Shown here in pieces: positions 24,021-33,141 of a DNA stretch of 64,000 nucleotides. Numbering within the stretch: the first letter of the stretch is position 1; each line of letters begins with the position of its first letter. The position numbers and the translations under genes are program-made. Below the pieces are notes generated by a model. The model was given only the letters and a program-made list of their open reading frames with translations. It searched no databases and was not told where the DNA came from. This DNA is from a bacterium (GTDB lineage: Bacteria; Joyebacterota; Joyebacteria; Joyebacterales; Joyebacteraceae): NCBI GenBank assembly GCA_025782395.1, contig JALGZD010000131.1:1-64000 (forward strand), given 5' to 3'.

Positions 24021-26324
24021 ATGAAGAGTGCTAAGATGTTGACCGCCGTCGTTCTTGGGCTCGTGCTCACCTCATGCTCAGGCACGGTCGGTCCCTCCGA
24101 CCCCCAGGACGAGTGGGTCATACCGACCCGTTCCGTGAGCGGAACTGTCGAATTGCCGGAAGGGTCACGACTGGATCTCGCGGATCTGGGTATTCTGTCG
24201 TTCGCCGAGGGCGCGACCGTGTCGGCGGACGGAAGCTTCACCGTTCGCATCCCCGATACCGATGCCCACCAGGTTCTCGTGGTGACGGATTCAGGCGGGA
24301 CGCCGTTCGTGCTTGCCTATGTGGGGCCGACCGATGATGCAATCACTGTCGACGCTTCATCGACCGCGACGGCACTCGCGATGCTCAACCCGTTCACTGT
24401 TCTGTTCTCAGCCGGTGACCGTGCGTCGCTGGCCGGCGCCGTTGTGGAGAAGAGCGACTGGGGTCGCCTTGTCACCTTGATAGAAACCGTTCTTGCGAGC
24501 TCGTCCGGTGGATCACTGACGAGCGAGCTTGTGCCGGAGATTATGCAGGCGGCGTGTGAAGTTGTCGTGGACGCGCTCGATGACGGAACAGTCAATCCGC
24601 TTCCGCTATTGGACCCATGGCTCGAGGACGGGACCGGTGACGGCGTTGCATGGGTGAACCGGGATCCGATCTACTACGCATCGGTTTTCAGGACCGTCGG
24701 GAGCCCGGATTCGCTCCTGGTTCTCGTGGATTCGGCGAGAGAGAAACTGAGAATTTCGACCGGCTGGCCGCCTGTCGTTGATGTTACAAGCGTGACGCGA
24801 AGCTATCCTGATCTGGGCGACGGTACATACGACGTCACGCTCATCTGGGCGACTTTCAGATCCTTCGATTCACAGACAGCGGATGGTCTGGCGACAAGGA
24901 TGAATACGTGCCGGGCGATTGCGGAGATGGTCGCAGTGGGTTCAGGCGTGGCAGTCGACCACGGGCCGGCGGACCTCAATCTCTCCGGGTGGGACAACAG
25001 ACTGGGAGCCTGCGCGGCCGCGCACGATACGTACGGCTTCATAGGAACGCTTCTTGAGAATATTTCCCAGGAGAGCGATGCGGTCGCATCCTGGTTCTGG
25101 GAGGGCGCCAACGCTGATTGCGCCGAGTATGTTGAGGTCATCAGTCGGCTCATCGCCGGCATGTCGTTCTCAACAGAGGTTATCGCGGCAGGCGAATCGC
25201 GCGTGCCGCTCTTCTCTCAGATGGTAGCGCAGTCTCCCCAAGAGCAGCAGCGGATCACCCAGCTCGATGGCGTGATGAGCCACGTAGATTCACACTCTCC
25301 CCCCACGGCCGTCTTCGTGGTGAGCCCACTGTTCGCTACGGCCGGATCCACCTTCTCGTTCAGTGCCGTGGCCTCAACCGATCCTGACGATGCGACCATC
25401 GATCTTCGGGTCCGCTGGGACTGGGACAACGACGGCGAGTGGGACACCGACTGGGACACTCAGAAGGTGATGCAGCACGTCTTCGAAGAGGCAGGCGCTC
25501 AGGATGTGGCGATGCAGGTGAAGGATCCCCTCAATCTCAATGATACTGTTGTGCACACGGTCAATGTCGGGGGGAGCCAGGAGAACGCGGTTCACATCAT
25601 CATTTTCAGGGATGCGGTCCCTTGGGGTTCTGAAGTGCCGGCGGTGCTCGATCAGATGCTTGAGATCATGGAGTTCACCGAGGGCGTGGGTGCGAATGAA
25701 TACGAAGTCCTTGGGTCTTCCGAGATGGCAACTGTCACGCTCACGCCGGGAGAGGATCTCGTCATCATCCAGAATGATCAGCCGCAGACGTTCTATGATG
25801 AGTATGCCGACAACCAGGTCCGCTTCCTTCAGTTCGTGTCGGGCGGCGGCACCATCTTCTGGGAGGCGTGCGATCTCGGATGGAACGGCGGGTCCATCAC
25901 GGATGCGGGAATCGTCCTGCCCGGCGCCATAGAACTCGCGGAGTATGAGACCTGGTACAACTACGTCAGTCTTCCTGGTGCCCCGATCGTTGAGGGGCTT
26001 CCGGATGAGCTCTATGGGCAGTACGCAAGTCATGAGGGCATCAGTAATCTCCCCGACGGCGCGACGGTGTATACGGTCGACGACGCGGGGCATCCGACGT
26101 TGGTAGAGTACGACTACAGAGGTGGATGGGTCATAGTCACTACCCAGCCTCTGGAGCACAGCTTCTACAACAACTGGACGAGCGGTCATGTGATGCCGCG
26201 CGTTATCAGCTACGTGCTTGGGGTTCCCCTCGTTCACGATTTCGGCGACATCATCAAGCCTGAGTTGAGGGGGAGGCCCAGAGATGGTGGCGGGGTCAAG
26301 GGTCTGACCAGCGGGAAGCACTAG
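24021..26324 (+). CDS. lipoprotein with PKD-like domain and ThuA/GATase-like C-terminal domain
   Basis: 767 residues. The lipobox LTSC (Cys at about residue 19) predicts lipidation. The middle part is a helical region without a known family. A PKD-like domain follows at about residues 425-520 (STDPDDATIDLRVRWDWDNDGEW). The C-terminal 240 residues resemble a Rossmann-like ThuA/glutamine-amidotransferase fold (LVIIQNDQPQTFYDEY, LQFVSGGGTIFWE), without an obvious catalytic Cys. No FlgD tail is present, which agrees with lipid anchoring instead. Start ATG at 24021 follows GAGGGGG; the frame from 23841 overlaps the terminator. The function is unknown; an extracellular binding role is likely. Confidence 0.78.
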   Translation: MKSAKMLTAVVLGLVLTSCSGTVGPSDPQDEWVIPTRSVSGTVELPEGSRLDLADLGILSFAEGATVSADGSFTVRIPDTDAHQVLVVTDSGGTPFVLAYVGPTDDAITVDASSTATALAMLNPFTVLFSAGDRASLAGAVVEKSDWGRLVTLIETVLASSSGGSLTSELVPEIMQAACEVVVDALDDGTVNPLPLLDPWLEDGTGDGVAWVNRDPIYYASVFRTVGSPDSLLVLVDSAREKLRISTGWPPVVDVTSVTRSYPDLGDGTYDVTLIWATFRSFDSQTADGLATRMNTCRAIAEMVAVGSGVAVDHGPADLNLSGWDNRLGACAAAHDTYGFIGTLLENISQESDAVASWFWEGANADCAEYVEVISRLIAGMSFSTEVIAAGESRVPLFSQMVAQSPQEQQRITQLDGVMSHVDSHSPPTAVFVVSPLFATAGSTFSFSAVASTDPDDATIDLRVRWDWDNDGEWDTDWDTQKVMQHVFEEAGAQDVAMQVKDPLNLNDTVVHTVNVGGSQENAVHIIIFRDAVPWGSEVPAVLDQMLEIMEFTEGVGANEYEVLGSSEMATVTLTPGEDLVIIQNDQPQTFYDEYADNQVRFLQFVSGGGTIFWEACDLGWNGGSITDAGIVLPGAIELAEYETWYNYVSLPGAPIVEGLPDELYGQYASHEGISNLPDGATVYTVDDAGHPTLVEYDYRGGWVIVTTQPLEHSFYNNWTSGHVMPRVISYVLGVPLVHDFGDIIKPELRGRPRDGGGVKGLTSGKH

Positions 26325-26683
26325 CCTGGACGGCGATTCCTCTCCTTTGGCTCGCCGCGCTGCGACCCCTGGCGGGCCCACCCCGCCCATTCGGACGGTC
26401 GATATCAGGGGCTTCCCCCTGGACAGTGACCGTCGTTCACTTCGGATTAGAACGTACTTGCCCTCGAGAGCGTTCTCATCTATCCTGTTGTTGAAGGGCA
26501 TTCACACAGATCGGGTGGAGATCTGCGCACCGGCAGGCGGCCACTGGGGCGTGCGCGACAGACGCGGTGGCTCCGGATCTACCGGTCGGGGAAAGCATGT
26601 CTTCGCGAAAAGTGAACCGGGAATCAGTCAGTTCTCGACTGAGGCACCGACAGATCGTATCGAAGGTGAGCGGAGGTCAAGTC
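26325..26683. other. intergenic region upstream of tetR-type gene
   Basis: 359 bases. A possible promoter (26458-26486) is the only signal I see. The open frame running through it to the TetR gene has no ribosome site or conserved sequence. Confidence 0.4.
26458..26486 (+). promoter_or_regulatory. possible promoter for TetR-family gene
   Basis: -35 TTGCCC (26458-26463), 17-base spacer, -10 TATCCT (26481-26486). The leader would be about 190 bases. Confidence 0.4.
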
Positions 26684-27286
26684 ATGGCAAGGAAGCGGGT
26701 CGGAAACAAGAGGGAACGGATCATCAATGCCGCCGCCAAGTTCTTTGGCGAAAAGGGTTACCACGGAACAACGACATCCGAGATCGCAGATGCGGCGGGC
26801 GTCGCTGCAGGGACCATCTACATCTACTTCAAAAGCAAGGAGATGCTGATCGTGGCGGTCTTCGAGGAGTTCCTGGGTTTTCATATGGAACGCCTCAAGC
26901 AGGGAGTCGAGGCCGTTAGCGGGTCAGAGGCCAAGATGCGCCGCCTGCTCACGCTCGGGCTGGAGCTGATGGAGAGCAACCCGTCCAGCGCGAGGATATT
27001 CCTCTCGCAGCTCAGGCAGAGCCCAGAGATGATTAAGACCGTCGCGAAGAGGAGCAGCCGGGCGTACAAGGAGATCATCGAAGGTGTGGTCGAGGACGGG
27101 ATCTCGGCGGGGGATTTTCGGGAGTCCGACCCGGTCGCCACAGCGGTCATGGTATTCGGGGCTTATCAGAACATGGTACTCGAGTGGGTGGCCGCCGACT
27201 GCTCGTATCCGCTCAGCGCGAAAGCATCCGAGCTGTCGGAGTTCATCCTTATAGGTGTGGCGTGCAAGGAGACTGCAGAGAGCTAG
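26684..27286 (+). CDS. TetR/AcrR family transcriptional regulator
   Basis: 200 residues. The N-terminal helix-turn-helix is typical (ERIINAAAKFFGEKGYHGTTTSEIADAAGV, with the recognition helix AGTIYIYFKSKEML). The C-terminal ligand-binding part is all-helical, without a specific subfamily signature; the layout resembles FadR/YsiA-type fatty-acid regulators. Start ATG at 26684 has GGAGG seven bases upstream. The target is unknown: the neighbours are a lipoprotein gene and a convergent M50 protease gene. A strong terminator follows. Confidence 0.9.
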   Translation: MARKRVGNKRERIINAAAKFFGEKGYHGTTTSEIADAAGVAAGTIYIYFKSKEMLIVAVFEEFLGFHMERLKQGVEAVSGSEAKMRRLLTLGLELMESNPSSARIFLSQLRQSPEMIKTVAKRSSRAYKEIIEGVVEDGISAGDFRESDPVATAVMVFGAYQNMVLEWVAADCSYPLSAKASELSEFILIGVACKETAES

Positions 27287-27336
27287 GGATGGGGCAGTAG
27301 GGAAGAGAGCCATGGCAGACAGCAGCCTGCAGAATC

Positions 27337-27376
27337 GAGAGGGCGCGACCGCGATGGTTGCGCCCTCTCTCTCTTT
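27337..27376 (+). terminator. terminator after TetR gene
   Basis: Perfect 10-bp stem GAGAGGGCGC/GCGCCCTCTC with a 13-base loop, then TCTCTTT. It lies between convergent genes. Confidence 0.78.
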
Positions 27377-27405
27377 CGGTGGAAAGCCGGGTGGCCCGTG
27401 CCACA

Positions 27406-28575
27406 CTATCTTCCCGGGTTGGCTCTCACCTGCAGGCTGTTCATGATGTCTCCTCGCGTCACGATGCCTACCAGCTCTCCGTCCTGAACCACCAGCAGTC
27501 TTCCGGGTGCGCCGCCCGACATTCTGCTGACTGCGCGAGCGATCGTGTCACTTGGAGAAAGAATGCTCTCAGGCGTGAGCTGTGTCGCTATCTCTTTGAC
27601 CGTCGTGCTCATCCAGGCATCCCTGTCGACACGCGTCACATCCTTGATGCTGACAAGTCCCACCAGTCTTCCCATGCTTACCACCGGGTAGCAGATGAAG
27701 TGATGGTGAAGGAAATAGCGCTCGATGAGGTCTGTGAGCGTCACGTCGTCCGAAACAGTGACGACATCACGCGTCATAACGTCACGAACTCTGAGGTCGC
27801 GCACGGTCTGGCTGGTGATTGCCTGACGGTAGCTCGCATCGGCGGCCTGCCTGAGGAACATCGCGATCATGATGAGCCATAGTCCGTTGATGATCTGACG
27901 GGCGGCAAGGATGAGCACGAGTCCAACTGCAATCATGACCGCCGCGAGCGCTTTGCCCGCCATGCTTGCCACGTAGGTCGCACGACGCATGCTCCCGGTA
28001 GCGCGCCAGACGATGGCGCGGAGGATGCGTCCGCCATCGAGCGGGAGTCCGGGCAGGAGATTGAATAGGAGCAGGAACGTGTTGGCGATGGCGAGGTACA
28101 AAAACGAGCACTGCGCAGCAGGCCGTCCGGTCCTGATGCCAAGGAGGAGAACGATACTCCAGAATATCGCCGCGAGAAAGGCACTCATGATCGGTCCCGC
28201 AAGTGCAATCCTGAGTTCCGTCATAGGCTCCGACGGTTCCCTGCTTATCTCGGCAATGCCTCCGAAGAGGAAGAGGGTGATCCTTTTGACCGGGATGCCG
28301 TGGAGAACGGAGACAACACTGTGGGAAAGCTCATGCGCGAGGACGGAAGCGAAGAAGAAAAAGGCCGTGATGAGACCGAGCGAGACGTACTGGATAGTAG
28401 TGCGGCTCGGGAGGACGCTCGGGAACCAGCCCAGGCTCAGGCTGCCCGCGATCAGGGCCACTATCAGAAACCAGCTGTAGTCGGCAACCACACGGATTCC
28501 CATCACTGAAAAAAGGGAAATTCCGCGGTTCCGCCAGAAGCCGGCGACTGCCGGCCCACCGTTCAATGGTCTCAT
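27406..28575 (-). CDS. site-2-type M50 intramembrane metalloprotease with two CBS domains
   Basis: 389 residues. Five to six transmembrane helices contain the zinc motif HELSH (His81, Glu82, His85) and the second conserved segment NLLPGLPLDGGR with the third ligand Asp. Two CBS domains follow (DVMTRDVVTVSDD ..., and the final VVQDGELVGIVTRGDIM), as in SpoIVFB-type and related class-3 M50 proteases, where CBS domains sense adenine nucleotides. Such enzymes cleave membrane-embedded substrates such as anti-sigma factors. The ATG at 28575 is seven bases after a good -10 box, so the mRNA is probably leaderless; starts further upstream fall inside the promoter. Confidence 0.9.
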   Translation of the reverse strand: MRPLNGGPAVAGFWRNRGISLFSVMGIRVVADYSWFLIVALIAGSLSLGWFPSVLPSRTTIQYVSLGLITAFFFFASVLAHELSHSVVSVLHGIPVKRITLFLFGGIAEISREPSEPMTELRIALAGPIMSAFLAAIFWSIVLLLGIRTGRPAAQCSFLYLAIANTFLLLFNLLPGLPLDGGRILRAIVWRATGSMRRATYVASMAGKALAAVMIAVGLVLILAARQIINGLWLIMIAMFLRQAADASYRQAITSQTVRDLRVRDVMTRDVVTVSDDVTLTDLIERYFLHHHFICYPVVSMGRLVGLVSIKDVTRVDRDAWMSTTVKEIATQLTPESILSPSDTIARAVSRMSGGAPGRLLVVQDGELVGIVTRGDIMNSLQVRANPGR

Positions 28576-28582
28576 GATCCCC

Positions 28583-28611
28583 ATTATGGGGCCGGGATCG
28601 TCGAGGGTCAA
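28583..28611 (-). promoter_or_regulatory. vegetative promoter of the M50 gene
   Basis: Minus strand: -35 TTGACC (28611-28606), 17-base spacer, -10 CATAAT (28588-28583). Each box matches consensus at five of six positions. The start codon begins eight bases after the -10. Confidence 0.7.
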
Positions 28612-28653
28612 GCAGGGCCAGTGATTACTGGAGAAACGACGGCAGCCGGAGAG

Positions 28654-28702
28654 GACATTCTAGCTTTGCAGCTAGAGAGGACATTTACGCCTAGCTTACA
28701 CA
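28654..28702 (-). mobile_element. inverted partial end of the same transposable element
   Basis: Read on the minus strand from 28702: TGTGTAAGCT, then one full 26-bp unit (AATGTCCTCTCTAGCTGCAAAG...) and the start of a second unit that degenerates. It matches 20914-20982 in inverted orientation. Confidence 0.6.
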
Positions 28703-28718
28703 GGCGCGGCGCGAGTTC

Positions 28719-28747
28719 TTGCCTCACCGCCTATGTTGTGATAGAAT
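28719..28747 (+). promoter_or_regulatory. promoter for the MXAN_6640-like metalloprotease gene
   Basis: -35 TTGCCT (28719-28724), 17-base spacer, -10 TAGAAT (28742-28747), 61 bases upstream of the start and immediately outside the element end. Confidence 0.55.
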
Positions 28748-28808
28748 AGAAACTTGGCGAGACACATGCATTGAACCCGGGTGAGCACCCCCAAACGGAG
28801 GGAGAACT

Positions 28809-30599
28809 ATGCGCAGGCTGACTGCAGTGTTGGCGCTGGCAATCCTGGTCATCTTCGCCGCAGCAAGCTTCGCCAAGCTCGATGTGGAGCAGGTGACGAC
28901 AGGCAAGGTGATCGAGGACGCTTTCGAGCGCGGTGTGATCGATCGTGGCGAGATGTACCTTCTGAAAGCCTACTCTGTCTACGAGCCGGAACTCGTTCCC
29001 GACGAGTACGTCGGCGGCGTGATAGAGAAGTGTGGTCTGCCCACGATCGAGGAGCTGGAGAGCGTTCTCTCCACGCTGCCGGAAGCGGTCGCTGAGGAGA
29101 TCCGGGGGCTGAGAACGAGGCCGACGTGCATGACGTATGTCGAGACCACGCACTTCCGTATCCACTACGATACATCGGGAACGCACAAGATCTACGGCTG
29201 GCCGGACACGACCTTCCGTGACGACATCATGACAGCCGCAGAGTACTCGTGGACTCAGGAGGTCGACGTTGCCGGCTTCCGTCCACCTCCGCCAGACGGC
29301 AGCGATCCCGACGGTGGTGGTGGCAACGATCTCTACGACATCTACGTCCAGGATCTTGGCACGGGTCTTTTTGGCTACTGCCAGGCAACCTACTACCAGC
29401 CGGGCGGTCCGGCGAACGATGCCTCAAGCTTTGTCGTCATCAACCACGATTTCAGCGGATTCGGGCACACGCAGACAGAGTGCATCCAGATCACGGTGGC
29501 TCACGAGTTCTGCCACGGGTTGCAGGCGGCGCACGATGTCAACGAGCCTACTTGGTACAAGGAGTGCACATCGATGTGGGCTGAGGACTATGTGTACGAT
29601 GACGTCAACGACTACAGGGGCTACATAAACTACTACTTCAACAGCCCGTATCAGTCGCTCGACTACAATCCTTCGGGTGGCATGCGCTGGTACGGAACAA
29701 GCGTTTGGAATTTCTTCCTCTGCGAGCACGTCGACCCGGATGTCGTCGTCGAGAACTGGTGGGAGATGGAGACGTCGGGCGAGTACAACGCTATGAACAA
29801 CGTGCTCATGGCGCGTGGGACAACCCTCGAGGACCAATTCCACGAGTTCGCTATCTGGAATTTCTTCACGAACGCGCGGTATGACGGCGGTCACTACGAA
29901 GAGGGGCAGTTCTTCCCGCTCAACGCGACCTCCAGGACGTTCAGCATGTACCCGATCACGGACGTCGGTCCTTACACGGCAATGCGCCCGGACGCCATGG
30001 CGTATAATCTCATCAGGTTCAACAACCCGGCTAACGGCTGGACCGGTCTCCACCTCTCGTTCAACGGTCCGTCGCTTGCCATGCTCGACTACTGGGCCGA
30101 CATCTGCACGCGGGACGACATCATCGGCGTCGGCGGAACGCACCATCTCGGCGAGATCAGCCTGAACCCGTGGGGTAACGGTGATACTACGATCGCGGGC
30201 TGGGACACGCTCGACTATGTCATGATGATCGTTGTCAATGGCAGCACGAACTACGATGACATGAATTACCTCTTCAGCGCCGAGCAGGTGGACACGGGTG
30301 TCGATGACATCGACGCTCATGTCTTTGCACTAAGGCCCGCGAGTCCGAACCCATTCGCTGCCGGGACGTCGATCTCCTACTCGATCCAGAACGGTGGCGG
30401 AGCCGTTGAGATGACCATCTACGATATCAACGGTCGCGAAGTGAGAACGCTCGTGAACGAACAGATGTCAGCGGGCGACAAGCTGGCCTACTGGGACGGC
30501 ATGGACAGCAACGGGGAGAGGGTCGCGTCCGGCGTCTACTTTGCCAGACTGAATGTCGATGGCCTCACTGCCTTCGGCAAGCTCGTCGTACTGAAGTAG
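28809..30599 (+). CDS. exported MXAN_6640-like zinc metalloprotease with FlgD-like C-terminal domain
   Basis: 596 residues. A signal peptide (ending AASFA) and a helical propeptide of about 90 residues precede a metzincin/M6-like domain with HEFCH (His232, Glu233, His236) and YKECTSMWAEDY, whose Glu is likely the third ligand. The layout matches the MXAN_6640 family of putative metalloproteases in Myxococcus and candidate phyla. The C-terminus is a FlgD-like sorting domain (ASPNPFAAGTSISYSI, DINGREVRTLV, ASGVYFARLNVDG). Start ATG has GGAGGGAG upstream. It should be secreted and act on extracellular protein. The gene lies just outside the inverted element end. Confidence 0.87.
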   Translation: MRRLTAVLALAILVIFAAASFAKLDVEQVTTGKVIEDAFERGVIDRGEMYLLKAYSVYEPELVPDEYVGGVIEKCGLPTIEELESVLSTLPEAVAEEIRGLRTRPTCMTYVETTHFRIHYDTSGTHKIYGWPDTTFRDDIMTAAEYSWTQEVDVAGFRPPPPDGSDPDGGGGNDLYDIYVQDLGTGLFGYCQATYYQPGGPANDASSFVVINHDFSGFGHTQTECIQITVAHEFCHGLQAAHDVNEPTWYKECTSMWAEDYVYDDVNDYRGYINYYFNSPYQSLDYNPSGGMRWYGTSVWNFFLCEHVDPDVVVENWWEMETSGEYNAMNNVLMARGTTLEDQFHEFAIWNFFTNARYDGGHYEEGQFFPLNATSRTFSMYPITDVGPYTAMRPDAMAYNLIRFNNPANGWTGLHLSFNGPSLAMLDYWADICTRDDIIGVGGTHHLGEISLNPWGNGDTTIAGWDTLDYVMMIVVNGSTNYDDMNYLFSAEQVDTGVDDIDAHVFALRPASPNPFAAGTSISYSIQNGGGAVEMTIYDINGREVRTLVNEQMSAGDKLAYWDGMDSNGERVASGVYFARLNVDGLTAFGKLVVLK

Positions 30600-30654
30600 C
30601 TGATTCTGCAGGTCTTCCAGAGGAGACACGGTGTCTCCCCGGATCGAGAAAGAA

Positions 30655-30688
30655 GGGGGGTGGCGCACCTGCGCTGCCCCTCTTTTCT
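30655..30688 (+). terminator. terminator after metalloprotease gene
   Basis: GGGG-TG-GCGC/GCGC-TG-CCCC stem with a four-base loop, then TCTTTTCT. A smaller hairpin (GGAGAC/GTCTCC) lies at 30622-30638. Confidence 0.6.
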
Positions 30689-30735
30689 ATTCCTGGCGGC
30701 GATCTGTGCTATGCTCCCCTTGAGGAGGTGTGAAG

Positions 30736-31218
30736 TTGAGCCAAAGGCTGAGGAACGAGATAGAGTGGGTCCGGCGGGTGCGGTCGGGATTCCGATACGT
30801 GGCGACGGTTCACAGCCAGGTCGGGACACTGGTCTACAAGGCCCTGAAGATCCGGGACAGCTACTCCTCGCGTTCGCTCAGGCTGCGTCACTGGGATACG
30901 ACCGGCGGGCAGGTTACTCTGACCGACGACGAGTACAAGGCCGTCATCCCGGTCTACGACTTCGGTTTCATTCACAATCTCTACCACATGACCGGCACGG
31001 ATCCGGAGACCGTCGTGCTGGCGGCCTGGCACCTCGTGGCGCACGAGTGGGGTCACTACTATCTCGCGAAGGCGGAGAAGCGGAACCAGGAGCGCGATGC
31101 CGATGCCTTTGCCGAGCGGGTGATGATACGAGTGGGTTTTGACGAAGACGAGGCCGGGACGGCTGAGGAGCACTACTGGACTGTTTTCAATGCCGACAAG
31201 AAGGTGAGAGCAGCGTAG
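30736..31218 (+). CDS. small HExxH metallopeptidase-like protein
   Basis: 160 residues with no signal peptide or membrane segment. HEWGH (His103, Glu104, His107) is followed by E119-R-D-A-D-A-F-A, the H-E-x-x-H ... E-x-x-A-D-x-F-A pattern seen in ImmA/IrrE-like and related gluzincin peptidases. The N-terminal 70 residues are not assignable. Family members often cleave a regulator in the cytoplasm, but no HTH partner gene is adjacent. A TTG at 30736 is placed with AGGAGG seven bases upstream; a GTG two codons earlier lies too close to that site. Confidence 0.62.
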   Translation: MSQRLRNEIEWVRRVRSGFRYVATVHSQVGTLVYKALKIRDSYSSRSLRLRHWDTTGGQVTLTDDEYKAVIPVYDFGFIHNLYHMTGTDPETVVLAAWHLVAHEWGHYYLAKAEKRNQERDADAFAERVMIRVGFDEDEAGTAEEHYWTVFNADKKVRAA

Positions 31219-31254
31219 CGGACAGACCTTCGGCACGGAGCGACCACGTCGGCG

Positions 31255-33069
31255 TCAGCGGTCGAGGAGGAGTTCGGAGGAAACAACCAGCACCCTCCCG
31301 CAGCGGTCGGTTCTCCGGCCACCGTTCTTGTCCACACCGTCGGAACCGGCGCTTCCATCAAGTCTCTCCACCAGCACATCCGGGGCCCCTATGATGAGCG
31401 CTGGGTGCCCGGATCCCGTCAGGTCGGCGGCCAGAAGCGCTCCACCGATCGAGTCGAGTGCAGATGCTCCGACAACGGTCACGTCAGCGTGTTCTGCACT
31501 GCCCGCCTTCGCCGTCATCACCGATCTGAGACTGCCGAAGTAGATGTAGATCTCACCACATCGTTTGCGGTTGGAACCGCGCCCGGCAAGCTGCGCCGCG
31601 ACGATGAGATCCTGTGGGCCGTCTCCGTTCATGTCCGCCATGAACACGGGAAGGCCGAAGAGATTCCATCTGGATCGGGCGACGTATCGCGGCCAGTCAT
31701 CGACCGTCAAGCCGTCCGTTTCCAAGTCCACAAGGTCGATCGCTCCTGTGAGGGTGTCGTCACCCCCGAAGATCAGATACGCCTCACCTGCTGCGGTCTC
31801 TTTGTCGCTCTCTCCCTGAGCGCCGTACGCGGACACGAATACGTCATCGTTGCCATCAAGATCGACGTCTCCGGCAGCGATAGAGCGGCCGAGGAAACCC
31901 CGTGGCACGGCGCCCGTGATGACCACGGTGGCGTGGTCGGGAAGCACGATCTCGGTCGCAGCCGGACCGGTCGTACCCGCGTCTGCAGACTCGGGTGAAT
32001 CGAGCGAGTCCGAAGCAGGAGATTCCATTGAACTGAGCGAGTCCGAAGCCGGGGACTCGGGGGGAGCGAGGAGCTCGGCAGCCTCAACCACATAGAGTTT
32101 GCCGACATCGTAACGGTTCCGGCCTGGTCCATCGGCCAGGTATGCGCCGACAAGGAGTTCCACCACGCCATCGCCGTCGGTGTCAGCAACGGCGAGCCCG
32201 CGGACTCCGTCCTCCGCATTCTCGCCTGTTATCCTCACGCTGGTCAGTGTGTCAATTGAGACCTCGCCAGTCGCTGTGCTGAGCGCTGCGCTGTCGAGCA
32301 CATAGACACGCCCGGAGTCCACCCCGCGAGGTCCGGGAGCTCTGAATGCCGACACGACGAGTTCGTCCCGTCCGTCGCCGTCCAGGTCCGCTGTCAGAAG
32401 CGAGCTTCCGAGACGCCCGCCGCGTGCGGTTCCTCTGATCACAAGACGGGCATCCGTCGGCGAGAGGCGGAGAGCGCTGGAACCATCAGGGATGTCGAAG
32501 AGGTAAAGCGCTCCGTTGAGCACGACGTTTGGAAGGCCATCATCAGGTGCGCCGACCACCAACTCATCAGAACCGTCTCCGTCCCAATCCCCGGCGGCGA
32601 CGGTTGCGCCGAACCGCGAACCGCCTGCCGGGCCGACGATGGTGACCATTGCTGATCCAGGCGTATCGACGAGCTCTGTACCTCCCGCCGGCGGTAGCGT
32701 ATCGACCAGCTCATTGCCGGCAGCAAGATCCACGTATGAGAATATGTAGACGCCGCCTGCGCTGGGGTCGCCGTCGTCGGAGTCGCGTCCTGGTGCACCC
32801 ACAATGATCATCTTGTGTCCGTTGCCGCCCAGATCGCCGCTGGCCAGACTGTAGCCGAACTGCTCACCGGGGATAGTTCCTGACAGTACGGTGATGCCGG
32901 TCTCCGCGAGATCGATGATCCGTTCTGCAAGCGCGTCAGTGGGGGGAGAGACAGCCGAAAGGAGCACCGTGAGCCAGATCCGCCAGTGAACCGGCAATGG
33001 CAGGCATAGGGCTGTTCGACCCTGTGGCGCTCGTCTGTGCATAGGGGAGTATGATCGACCCGGTCTCAT
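31255..33069 (-). CDS. exported FG-GAP repeat (integrin-alpha-like beta-propeller) protein
   Basis: 604 residues. After a long N-terminus with a hydrophobic signal segment (about residues 31-45), about seven FG-GAP repeats form a beta-propeller. Typical elements are FGYSLASGDLGGNG, FGATVAAGDWDGDGSDELVVGAP and LGSSLLTADLDGDGRDELVVSA, with Ca-binding DxDGDG loops. A Ser/Asp-rich insert has two SPASDSL repeats (about residue 340). It ends without a FlgD tail or the LYR tag. Extracellular adhesion or scaffold role is usual for such repeats. The start at 33069 is uncertain; a second ATG ten codons later is possible. Confidence 0.82.
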   Translation of the reverse strand: MRPGRSYSPMHRRAPQGRTALCLPLPVHWRIWLTVLLSAVSPPTDALAERIIDLAETGITVLSGTIPGEQFGYSLASGDLGGNGHKMIIVGAPGRDSDDGDPSAGGVYIFSYVDLAAGNELVDTLPPAGGTELVDTPGSAMVTIVGPAGGSRFGATVAAGDWDGDGSDELVVGAPDDGLPNVVLNGALYLFDIPDGSSALRLSPTDARLVIRGTARGGRLGSSLLTADLDGDGRDELVVSAFRAPGPRGVDSGRVYVLDSAALSTATGEVSIDTLTSVRITGENAEDGVRGLAVADTDGDGVVELLVGAYLADGPGRNRYDVGKLYVVEAAELLAPPESPASDSLSSMESPASDSLDSPESADAGTTGPAATEIVLPDHATVVITGAVPRGFLGRSIAAGDVDLDGNDDVFVSAYGAQGESDKETAAGEAYLIFGGDDTLTGAIDLVDLETDGLTVDDWPRYVARSRWNLFGLPVFMADMNGDGPQDLIVAAQLAGRGSNRKRCGEIYIYFGSLRSVMTAKAGSAEHADVTVVGASALDSIGGALLAADLTGSGHPALIIGAPDVLVERLDGSAGSDGVDKNGGRRTDRCGRVLVVSSELLLDR

Positions 33070-33141
33070 TATGCATCCATCCCGAAGGCGTTCTTGCGCA
33101 CATTCACCAGTCGGAAGCAGCGGGTCGCCTGGAACATCAGT

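Noticed and set aside
20914-28702. Target-site duplication around the element-bounded segment
   Set aside because: The bases just outside the two ends (GGGGAG and GGCGCGG) do not match, so no duplication can be claimed.
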